DNA from: Kingdonia uniflora | Lineage: Eukaryota > Streptophyta > Magnoliopsida > Ranunculales > Circaeasteraceae | DNA length: 64,000 nt | Assembly: GCA_014058105.1 (NCBI GenBank) | Contig: JACGCM010002460.1 | Span: forward strand, 248,001 to 312,000 | Direction of reading: 5' to 3' | Part shown: positions 13,440 through 22,502 of the stretch, piece after piece | How positions within the stretch are numbered: position 1 is the stretch's first letter | Layout of the letters: each line of letters starts with the position of its first letter | The notes under the pieces: generated by a model | Database searches by the model: none | Told to the model about the DNA's origin: nothing | Seen by the model: only the letters and a program-made list of their open reading frames with translations | Position numbers and translations under genes: made by a program

Positions 13440-13715
13440 TTCAGCTTCAAGGTGCCTCAAGCTAACCATTTTCCCCATATCATTAAAAAGTCTACGAAGA
13501 TCTATACAACCAATAAGTTCCAGTGTTTGCAGATTGGATAGATTACCGACTGTTTCAGGTAATTCTTCCAACTTTGTCCATTCAGCTTCAAGGTGCCTCA
13601 AACTGACGAGTTTCCCAATCTCATCAGGAAGTCTACAAAGATCGCTACAACCATTAAGCTTCAGTGTTTGCAGATTGGATAGATTACCGACTGTTTCAGG
13701 TAGTTCCTCTACACC
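13440..13715 (-). repeat. Recently duplicated LRR pair
   Basis: Two consecutive LRR segments share the residues ELPETVGNLSNLQTL and SLRHLEAE. The DNA copies (about 13440-13575 and 13580-13715) remain nearly identical over long runs, for example 'cagtgtttgcagattggata' in both. This fits a recent unequal-crossover duplication of about 140 bp, a multiple of the LRR period. Confidence 0.75.
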
Positions 13716-15739
13716 CGTAGATGACAAGTCGAGATACCTTAGATGTATTAACTTCTCAATTTCTTTTGGCAATTCCTTAATATTACTGCCACTCAATTCA
13801 AGTGTTCTAAGACTTGTCAAATCACTCAACAAACTCAAATCTTCATAAATGGACTCCAACCCATAATACTTCCGAACAAGTAATGTTCGTAAACTCTTCA
13901 AATTCCAAATGGAAACAGCAATTAGACCATTATCCTCATCAGCAGAAAAATTTACAGATAAATGCCGGGCTTTCATGTCGTTCAACTTTATCTCGCTGCT
14001 TTCCACAACCAAACATTCATTGTTAGAGACAAAAGTTGCAAAATCGTGAATAAGGTCGTGCATCTTGCAGTACGTTACATTGCCATCCTCGTCCATTTCT
14101 AGATCTTGGAAAAATGAGCGCATCACCAATTCCTCGAAGAACTCTGCCCCTATGCTTTCCAGCTCCCTCGTCTGACTTGACCGGATACAACCTTCCGCCA
14201 TCCACATCTTGATCAGGCAATCTTTCTTTATTCTATGATCTTTTGGAAAGACCGCACAATACGTAAAACAACGTTTTAGGTGTGACGGCAAAGCATTGTA
14301 ACTCAATAGCAAAGGTGACAATACCAATTCGCCGGCAGTAGGGAGTTTCCATATGTCACTCGCCAAAACATCCTCCCAATCTTCCACGCTTCTTTTTCGG
14401 GGCATGAGACTTCCTAAACTCTTTGCATAGAGAGGCACTCCTTTACACCTATCAGAAAGTTTTCTTCCGATATCTTTCAACCTTTGGCGATCGGATTCTC
14501 TCCTCCTCCCCTCAAAGGCAAGACGTTCAAACAATAACCAACAATCATCATCAGATAATTGTTGTAGGTTATGTTTGTCAGTTGTGCCTACGGTCAGAGC
14601 AACAGCATCATTGCGTGTTGTAACCACGATTCTGCTACCTTTCTTGCCAAGGTCAAGGGCAAGCTTTAGTTGGTCCCAGCTTGCTCGATCCTTAGTCCAC
14701 ACATCATCCAATACAAGCAAAAATAGCTTTCCCTCAAGAGATTGGCATAAATGATTATGCCAAGCCTGCCTTGTTGTAAGATTTGGGACACCGCCACCGA
14801 GCTCTTCTATGATCGCCTTCGCTATCCTTATAAGATCAAAAGGCTCTGAGACACAAACCCACATTTTCATCTCAAAGTGGTTCACCACCTTGTCCGCATT
14901 GAAAATGCATTGTGCGAGAGCAGTCTTTCCTATGCCCCCCATGCCAACTATAGAGACGACGGGGACACTTGACTCAGCATGACTACTACTCTCACTCAAT
15001 AACATGCTTATTAGTTTTTCTTTCTCCAGATCCCGTCCATATACCTCTGATGCTTTGATCCTTGAGATGGTGTGCCTGCGCTCTTCTTCTAGACGTACTT
15101 GCTGCTCATCATCTTTTTTAGTTACTTCGAATTTATATTTTTCTTTCTCAGTTATGAGAAGATCAAGTCTTCCCTTTAATTCTAGTATCCTACAACCGAT
15201 ATTATAGTCCAAGGTGGCCTTGTTGAAATAAGGAGATAAATGCCTGACCATACCTTTTTCTTGCCAGTGCGAGCATCATCTGGAGCACTACTTTCATTCG
15301 CAGCAATTTCTGATTTCAGGATCTTTGTGCGCCATTCGTCCAACATGTCCTCCATTTCGTAAGATACGTCCTTCAGCTTCTCTAACCATGCACTTTCAGG
15401 AACCTTCTTATTTTCATTTTTCTCCAAATTAAGGAGAACATTCTTCACATGTCTCTTTTCCACATCGTCGAGAACATCACGGATCTTGTCAAATGTATCA
15501 TGGAGCTCTTTAACAGTTTCAGGAGCACCCAATACCAGTTTGACCTCCTTCTTGAGCTTGTCAAGGAGGAAGGGGGCCAATTGTTCCACCATAACGGAAA
15601 TAAGTGCATCCGCCATAGTTGATTGGTTTCTGATAGCAAGGAGGATAGTGTGATCTGAGTACAAATGTTTAGTTTGTATGAAGAAAAAAATGATACAAGT
15701 TGCTGATATTATTATGAGAATGGTAGTAGACAATTGTGC

Positions 15740-16380
15740 AATTCAACCAAAGGCCGGCTAAGTCTTGAAAAAAAAAAAAAAAAACAAAGGCCGGCTAGAC
15801 TTTTTGTTATGAGAATGATAGGTAACCAAACATATTTGTTTATTTGGATGATAGGAGACAATAGACTTTATGGCTTTAATTGAAAGTGAAGCTGCTATGT
15901 AAGATGTGAGTGGTAAGGCTAGTAGCACCAGTAACCTTAACCGTATGAGATTTTTAGGTGTTTGATCATCATAATCCTCTTAATTACTAAATCAAATCCA
16001 TAAACTGAAGTGTGAAGCATATCAATAATGTAATTGAATGGACCCATACATTGCTTGTAGCCTAGCACATTTTCTTAAGAACATTTCAAGGTGAAAGCAG
16101 TTGGTGAATCGATCTGGTAACAATTCCAGGTACCATTCTAGCCAGGCTAGTTGGCATTTGCTTATTTTTGCTCTGTGATTTGCTCTTAATACATATTTTT
16201 TGACCGCAGTCTTCAAACCATGTCAGTTGCTTCAAATAGCAACCATACATAGGCTCTTGTCGGGCTATAGCCGTGAGTACATGCAAGAGCCATTTAATTT
16301 CGCCAATGACAATGAAATGTAAATCCATACTCAAATTAACGAAAAACAATTTTCAGATGCTGTGATTTGTTACAGGAGAC
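15740..16380. repeat. Duplicated resistance-gene upstream block, copy 1
   Basis: This spacer between the two coiled-coil copies matches 18905-19545 over several hundred bases. Shared parts include 'gctgctatgtaagatgtgag', 'gtttgatcatcataatcctc' and 'cccatacattgcttgtagcc'. It shows that the resistance locus was copied as larger blocks including upstream DNA. No coding sequence is evident in it. Confidence 0.8.
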
Positions 16381-16423
16381 TGCGTGGGACGAATAGTTTT
16401 ATTTATAATTTGTAACTGAACTA

Positions 16424-16864
16424 TCAATTTAACATCATTATAATGATAGTAATGTGCAGAAATTCATTACTACTCTTGAGGACTAAAATGCCTGACCATA
16501 CCTTTTTCTTGCCGGTGCGAGCATCATCTGGAGCACTACTTTCTTCCGCAGCAATTTCTGAATTCAGGATCGTTATGCGCCATTCGTCCAACACGTCCTC
16601 CATTTCGTAAGATACGTCCTTCAGCTTCTCTAACCATGCACTTTCAGGAACCTTCTTAATTTCATTTTTCTTCAAATTAAGGATTACATTCTTGACATGT
16701 CTCTTTTCCGCATTGTCAAGAACATCACGGATCTTGTCAAATGTATCATGGAGCTTTTGAATCTCTTGAGGAACACCCAATACCAGTTTGACCTCCTTCT
16801 TGAGCTTGTCAAGGAGGAAGGGGGCCAATTGTTTCACCACAACGGAAATAAGTGCATCCACCAT
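16424..16864 (-). CDS. Truncated CNL copy: coiled-coil domain only
   Basis: An open frame of 146 residues from ATG at 16862-16864 (MVDALISVVVKQLAPFLLDK) closely matches the coiled-coil exon of the neighbouring CNL, including the EDVLDEW motif and the same GKKKVWSG junction. After that point it diverges into unrelated sequence and stops at 16424. No NB-ARC or LRR follows. It could be a truncated pseudogene, or a small coiled-coil-only protein of the kind known to act as resistance adaptors or decoys. The shared 'aaaaaggtatggtcaggca' marks the breakpoint and could serve as a splice donor. Expression is unknown. Confidence 0.7.
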   Translation of the reverse strand: MVDALISVVVKQLAPFLLDKLKKEVKLVLGVPQEIQKLHDTFDKIRDVLDNAEKRHVKNVILNLKKNEIKKVPESAWLEKLKDVSYEMEDVLDEWRITILNSEIAAEESSAPDDARTGKKKVWSGILVLKSSNEFLHITIIIMMLN

Positions 16865-17333
16865 AGTTGATTGGTTTCTGATAGTAAGGAGGATAGTGTG
16901 ATCTGAGTACAAATTTCTGTCTAGAGATAATGTTAAGTTTGCATGGAGAAAAAAAAAAAGACAAGTTGCTGATATTATTATGAGAATGATAGGTGACCAA
17001 ACATATTTGTTTCTTTGGATTGTAGGAGGCAATTGTGCTTACTTTTTCTCTCTAAAGTAGGCACAATTGAAATGGTGACTTTTCTCTAATTATGAGCTTA
17101 GAAGATTTTATTGAACAACACCTTTTGTGTTGTCTCATACTCTCATTAGACTAAGAATCACATTAATAATAGATAACTTGCAATATCTACAATTAATCAA
17201 AGATCATGATACCATTAAGGCATTAAGTCACGACTGAATAACTGATACCATTGGCTTGATTCAGAGCTGTAACTATTTGTTGTTACCCACAACCGGTTAT
17301 ACCAGTACCAGAATGCTCAAGTTTTCCTCGGCT

Positions 17334-17343
17334 CTATATAAAG
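17334..17343 (+). promoter_or_regulatory. TATA box of the GST gene
   Basis: The motif 'ctatataaag' lies about 65 bases before the GST start codon, followed by a pyrimidine- and CA-rich leader. Position and sequence fit a plant TATA box. Confidence 0.65.
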
Positions 17344-17406
17344 CTCCCCTAACCTCAAGTTCTCAATACACCTTCACTCACCCTCTTCACCATTACAGTT
17401 GTAACA

Positions 17407-18241
17407 ATGGTGGTAAAGGTATATGGTCCACCCTACGCATCAGCGAGGCGAGTCCTTGTTTGCCTAATAGAGAAGGAAGTAAAATTCGAGATCGTCCCTG
17501 TTGATATCCTCAAAGGAGAAAATAAAGATCCAAAGTTCCTCAAACTTCAAGTAATATCTCGTTTTGGTTTCATATTTTTTTATTAGCTTTCGAATCATGG
17601 TTTGGTTGGATTGTATTAATAACGTCTTGTTAATTCATGCAGCCATTCGGAGAAATCCCCGTGATAGAGGATGGAGATTTTACCTTATATGGTAAGTGAA
17701 TATCGATATTTATGCTCTACCCTCTTATGACTACGTTCTAATTCATTATCTTTATATTGACACAGAATCACGGGCGATTATAAGATACTATGCAGATAAA
17801 TATAAAGCGCAAGGAGCGAACTTAGTAGGGAACACTGTTGAGGAGAAGGGTGTGATTGAACAATGGTTAGAGGTGGAAGGACAAAACTACCATCCTCATG
17901 TTAACAACCTAGTACTACAGCTCCTTTTCTCCTCCAAGTTGGGTTTCCCTTTTGATATGAAACTTGTTGAAGAGAGTGAAGAGAAGCTGAATAAAGTTTT
18001 GGATATCTATGAGGAGAGGCTCTCAAAGAGTAAATATTTAGCTGGAGATTTCTTTAGTCTTGCTGATCTTTCTCACCTCCCCTTTACTCATTACTTGGTG
18101 AATGCTATTGGGAAGGAGTATATGATAAGGGATAGGGTGCATGTAAGTGCTTGGTGGGATGATATTAGTAATAGGCCATCTTGGAAGAGTGTCCTCCAGC
18201 TTGCCCCAGTCACTTCCCTTAAAGAAGGCATCCAGCTTTAG
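17407..18241 (+). CDS. GSTF: Glutathione S-transferase, phi class
   Basis: Three exons (17407-17550, 17643-17691, 17766-18241) give 222 residues, the usual phi-class size and the usual three-exon layout. The N-terminal thioredoxin-like domain has the catalytic serine context YASARRVLV, the glutathione-binding FGEIPVIEDGD and ESRAIIRYYADKY. The C-terminal helical domain has the conserved LAGDFFSLADLSHLPF and RPSWKSVL. Phi GSTs conjugate glutathione to electrophiles, act as peroxidases and carry flavonoids in the cytosol. A CT-dinucleotide run follows the stop at 18249-18267, and 'aatcaataaaatgg' near 18335 is a likely poly(A) signal. The gene is intact and sits between copies of duplicated resistance-gene flank, so it may have been carried into or trapped in that cluster. 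Confidence 0.92.
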
Positions 18242-18489
18242 GTATCGCCTCTCTCTCTCTCTCTCTCATGTTTGTTGTATGATCTCAAATGAATAATTTT
18301 TGTTGTATTAAGTTGAGATCAAGCATGAAGAAATCAATAAAATGGGGTTGTTGAAATCTTTCGCATATTATTATGTTTTCTTATAATTTCGATTAGATCA
18401 ACATTTGTTCTTTATCCTCACAATAAAGATGTTTTGGTACATATATAGTTCAACAATTTCATATATAGTTGTAAAACTAGAGGTAATCC

Positions 18490-18900
18490 ACAATACGAAT
18501 TGAGAAACCCTAAAAAGAAGAATTATACGGAAAACACACAAATTTGGTTGGGAAAAATCTTTTTTAGAGGTTTAATTTCTCAAATAAATCGATTGCAATA
18601 AAATTTCTCTCAAGCCCTAAGTCACTTTCTCATAACTTCGATTGATCTCACCTCCTCTTCACCTGTCTAGCATTGCAGGATTACAAGTTCCTAGTTACAA
18701 AATATGACAAATATGCCCTTAAACGCCTAAACAATAGACTGAATCGCGCATCTATTTGAACAGAAAAAAGTGTTTTCGAACAGACATTAGTGTATTCGAA
18801 TAAAACAATTAAGACACCTGTTTATTCGAATAGACCTTAATTCGTTCGAACGACTACAAATCTCGTTCGAACGACTTAGTCAAAAAATACCTAAAACGAC
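18490..18900. repeat. Repeat-derived spacer with CGTTCGAACGA palindromes
   Basis: Between the GST gene and the duplicated flank lies DNA with TTCGAA-centred motifs. The 11-base palindrome CGTTCGAACGA occurs at 18843-18853 and 18864-18874, with related 'attcgaat' forms before it. The same palindrome recurs at 37849-38020, which suggests two copies of one repeat family, possibly LTR-derived. No coding sequence is seen. Confidence 0.55.
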
Positions 18901-18904
18901 CAAA

Positions 18905-19545
18905 CATATTATTATGAGAATGATAGGTGAACAACCATATTTGTTTCTTTGGATGGTAGGAGGCAATTGTGCTTACTTTTTCTCTCTAAAGTAGACAGTT
19001 GTGCAATTCAACAAAGGCGGGCTAGACTTTATGGCTTTAATTGAAAGAGAAGCTGCTATGTAAGATGTGAGTGGTAAGGCTAGTAGCACCAGTGACCTTA
19101 ACCCTATGAGATCTTTAGGCGTTTGATCATCATAATCCTCTTAATTACTAAATCAAATCCATCCAGCTCAAATACATAAACTGAAGTGTGAAGCATATCA
19201 ATAGTGTAATTGAATGGACCCATACATTGCTTGTAGCCTAGTACATTTTCTTAAGAACATTTCAAGATGAAAGCAGTTGGTGATGAGGACTCTTGCCTGT
19301 TGCAAGTTTAGTTTTTTTTTTTATTTGTTTTCAGGTTAGCCATTCTTTTAAAATTGTTAACTGAAGATACTACTGGTTTGATTCCGTCACGGTAAAAATT
19401 CCCAGGTACCTTTCTAGCCAGCCAGTTGGGCATTTACTTATTGTTCCTGGGTGATATGCTCTTAAAACATTTTCTTACCCGTAGTCTTCAAACCATATTA
19501 ATGAAGATACTACTGGCATTTGAATCGATCTGGTAACAATTCCTC
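18905..19545. repeat. Duplicated resistance-gene upstream block, copy 2
   Basis: This block matches 15740-16230 and, at its left end, also 16975-17060 ('tttctttggatggtaggagg' and 'ctttttctctctaaagtag'). It therefore joins flank sequences that are separate in the first locus. No coiled-coil exon follows here. Confidence 0.75.
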
Positions 19546-20230
19546 ATTATACAAGAGCATTCACATATTTATAGTTAGACAGTTCTGACCAATATATCTT
19601 CATCTGTACTTCTTCAAGCATCACCCAGAGGTTCAAAACAAGTACAGTGTACTGTTCGATTGGTCTAAATAGCTGCAACATTCAGAATCATGCGTTGAAC
19701 GGAGATAAGGATCGAGCAACGCCATGCAGAAGAAACAGGGCACGTGCCAAATTTTTCTGTGAAAGTTTCGCATATGCTCTAGTTCTCCCTCTTGGATGCA
19801 AGATCTCTGAAGGTTCTTTGAGACGACAATATAAGTTAAGTTCAGAAACTTTTTTTTTTTTTATGTTCTTTTCTTTCTCTACCAGTAATAAAGAATTATC
19901 CTCTCCTTTCGTCACCCTATAAGTAAACAAACATCATTTTCTAACATTAAGTAGAACCATTAAGATTGCTATTAACCAAGTTTAGAGTTTCAACGCCATT
20001 TATCCAATCCTGGGTCTAATTAGACATAATTATATCACAGTTCACCTTCCTCTTTCAAAACATCATCATCATAATCACAAAGCTCAAGGGCTGAAAACAT
20101 TCATGCCCCAATTGTCTCAACTGAGCATGGTTTAATCCCAAACTAGAAAACAAAATAACTAGTTTCCGTCAAATATTTAGGTTTGCAAGATGCAAGGTTG
20201 AATCAACTCTTTGAGTTTCCATTTTGTTTA
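19546..20230. other. Intergenic, no gene seen
   Basis: No family signature is seen. Both strands have short open frames that overlap each other around 19650-19930 and look accidental. A 12-base thymine run lies near 19850. Confidence 0.35.
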
Positions 20231-20508
20231 GAGCATCCACAGCAGCTAGGTACACCTTGACGTGACGGGTGAATTTTGAAATCCACCCTCTTTTCCACCT
20301 AAAACGTCTCCCAACAGCTAGGTTGACGTGGAGAGATCTTAATTTTTTATTATTGTGCCACGCAGTTCAGAGCTGCGTGTAGTGATGCCGCACGATTCAA
20401 AACTGCACATAGTGCTCTTTACTTTGATTTTTAGATGAACTGCTATGGGGTGGATTGGATTCACCCTCATTTTGGGCAAATCCACCCACCCTACTGCTGT
20501 GGATGCCC
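20231..20508. mobile_element. Tourist-like MITE (PIF/Harbinger type)
   Basis: A 278-bp non-coding element has terminal inverted repeats of about 15 bp: gagcatccacagcag at the left end and the complement of gggcatccacagcag at the right, with one mismatch. It is flanked on both sides by TTA, the three-base target duplication typical of PIF/Harbinger elements. A related right end (gctgctatggatgctctta) occurs at about 55865-55884. Confidence 0.85.
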
Positions 20509-22022
20509 TTAGTTTAGTCCCAAAAACAGTTTTTAAGGTTGAAACACCAGTAACCACAATGCCATATTTTCAAGTGTTTAAAAGCAATTTTGGCAAAATG
20601 CTAAATGTTGGCAACCATTACTTAAGCTTTCGATCTTTCTAGATTTCATGGTCTATATTTTAGTCTTTTTTTTGTTGTCAAAATAAAATGTTATCCTCAT
20701 GGCGTTTTATTGAGAACCTTTAATGTTAACTCGAATCAGACTCGGACACTCACTCAGACTCATAAGTAAAAAAACAAACAACCCCTTAGTATCTGGTCCA
20801 ACCCCTTGGGGTAGTTGCAGTCTCGGAAATGCCAATAGTGTTAATAACAAAAAATAAAAAATTAATATATCCGAATTTCACTCAAGAAAAGGGAGAGAAA
20901 TTGTTTCTTCCTTGAGGAGAGGGGTTTTGGGGTTTATATATAAACAACAGTCTCAAGAGATTTGCAAAATTTTAATTACAATTCTGAAAATACCATCAAA
21001 GAAAATGCTAAATGCCCATCTTATCCTTCCCTAGGAAGGACCACTCCACTTGTGATGGATTTTCGAAACAATTGCCGAATAACCAAAAATATTTGTAGAT
21101 AAATGATGAATCTAGCTGTTTGTGGGCTGTGGCCATTATTGTCGCATATCAAATCAGATGTATTACTAGTATAGATAGACACTACCTATCTGTGGGCTGT
21201 GGCCATTGAGGCATTGAGTAGGGAGTATGGAACTACGGATAAAGAAAATGCTCATGGAGTTACATTTGTATATCAGATGATGTATAAAACTACATGATGT
21301 GGCAATTGCATATCATCAGTCTATCAGATCAGATGATTCGCCATTTTCTCTGGTTATTGCCCTATTGGTTATTCTAGCCTCCTATAGTTGAAAGGTTTCT
21401 GAGTGTAGACTGCAGAGTTACATCACCCTCGCGCAATTTGATTTTTATCCGTTATCCTCATGGCATGCAAATAATCAATCAAGAAACAGAGACACAATAA
21501 TTCATGCACACATAACATAATAAATACAAACTTGCGGTGTTGAGGATCATTATAATGATAGTAACGTGAGACTAATTACAATTACCAACAGCAAAGGCTA
21601 ATCTACAAGGGTGAGGTGCATAGGAGAAGAATCGTTCGGAGCGTACCAGTTCAGTTTAGTGCTTAGCTTCCCTTTCAGCCCGAGCAAGTTCTGAGTAAGC
21701 ACCATTTGAATGTGAGGCCAAGAGTTGATCATTATACTAAAATATATAAATGGGAAAATGACATTACCAAGCTTTGAGACTTGGCTCTATCTAAAGAAGA
21801 CTTGTGAGAGCACGATAACCAGCAGATTTTTCGACAGACTTAATCTCTTTCGTCACTATTTCCTGCAAATGACCACATTTGAGACACCAAAAAATCTTAA
21901 AACGCCAAATTACACTTTCATGATCAATTCAAACTAAAATCTTCCCGGTCCTGTTGATGACAAATTACCCCACATCGTCACTAGTTTGTTGTTTGCCGTT
22001 ACTTTTCCCCGGTAAACACTGT
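20509..22022. other. Intergenic, with relic of resistance-locus flank
   Basis: Mostly featureless AT-rich DNA. At 21540-21570 the sequence 'gatcattataatgatagtaa' matches the end of the truncated coiled-coil copy (about 16432-16452), a further hint of an eroded resistance-gene copy. 'tgtgggctgtggccatt' occurs twice, near 21120 and 21190. Confidence 0.4.
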
Positions 22023-22167
22023 TTGAAATGGTGACTTTTCTCTAATTGTGAGCTAAGAAGAATTTATTGAACAACACCTTTTGTGTTGTCTCATACTCTC
22101 ATTAGACTAAGAATCACATTAATAATAGATAACTTGCAATATCTACAATTAATCAAAGATCATGATA
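22023..22167. repeat. Duplicated resistance-gene upstream block, distal part
   Basis: About 145 bases match 17067-17210 almost exactly, including 'tttgtgttgtctcatactct' and 'acaattaatcaaagatcatg'. In the first locus this lies just upstream of the truncated coiled-coil copy. It marks the right edge of the duplicated cluster. Confidence 0.8.
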
Positions 22168-22502
22168 GGCATTAAGTTACAACTAAATAACTATGATGCA
22201 TGCCCTATAAGAAGAAGAGAAATTGTGCGATACCATCAAAAAGTGCAGTACAAAAGCAAAATAACACCAGAAACAGCCTTGCCATGTTTCAGTTGCAGAG
22301 GAACATTTGTTGAAGGAAATTAATACACTATATAGCGAGATCATCATTGCTACTTTAAGCCGTACATACACACAATCTCAGGGTTAAGAGCCAAAAACAT
22401 GTTCAGAGACATCTGCGTCCTGATATATATTCACAATAACAGTGGCCACCTTTGTCCACATTGAAAAGTTTGCAATGATCTCAGATGGTTAATACTGCAC
22501 CT

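Larger units (their letters stand above)
12192..15616 (-). pseudogene. CC-NBS-LRR disease resistance protein (RGA-like), frameshifted after the coiled coil
   Basis: Two abutting frames cover a typical RGA-type CNL. The first, from ATG at 15614-15616, encodes the coiled-coil domain (MADALISVMVEQLAPFLLDK, with the EDMLDEW motif). The second, 15251-12192, encodes 1,019 residues: P-loop GMGGIGKT (about 103-110), kinase-2 LLVLDDVW, RNBS-B, a GLPL variant GVPLYA, MHD in KMHDLIHDFA (about 397-399), then many LRRs ending SHIPNIQIDLEKIQ. The switch falls at about 15238-15260 within KKKVWSG. A TGA lies just upstream of the second frame, so a one-base indel is the simplest reading. An intron is possible only if about 35 nt long (GTATGG at 15257 to the AG before 'gccaccttgg'), too short for plants. 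CNLs detect pathogen effectors. It is either a fresh pseudogene, a sequencing error, or a gene using the NB-LRR frame alone. Confidence 0.85.

Noticed and set aside
13318..13848. Plus-strand frame of 176 residues with repeated RCLKLT and VCRLDRLPTVSG segments
   Set aside because: It is an antisense shadow of the duplicated LRR units. Its repeats simply mirror the LRR duplication.
12192..15251. Annotating the NB-LRR frame as a complete gene starting at MVRHLSPYF
   Set aside because: The start lies inside the family's conserved linker and the matching coiled coil sits immediately upstream in another frame. A frameshifted single gene is the better model, although use of this start cannot be excluded.
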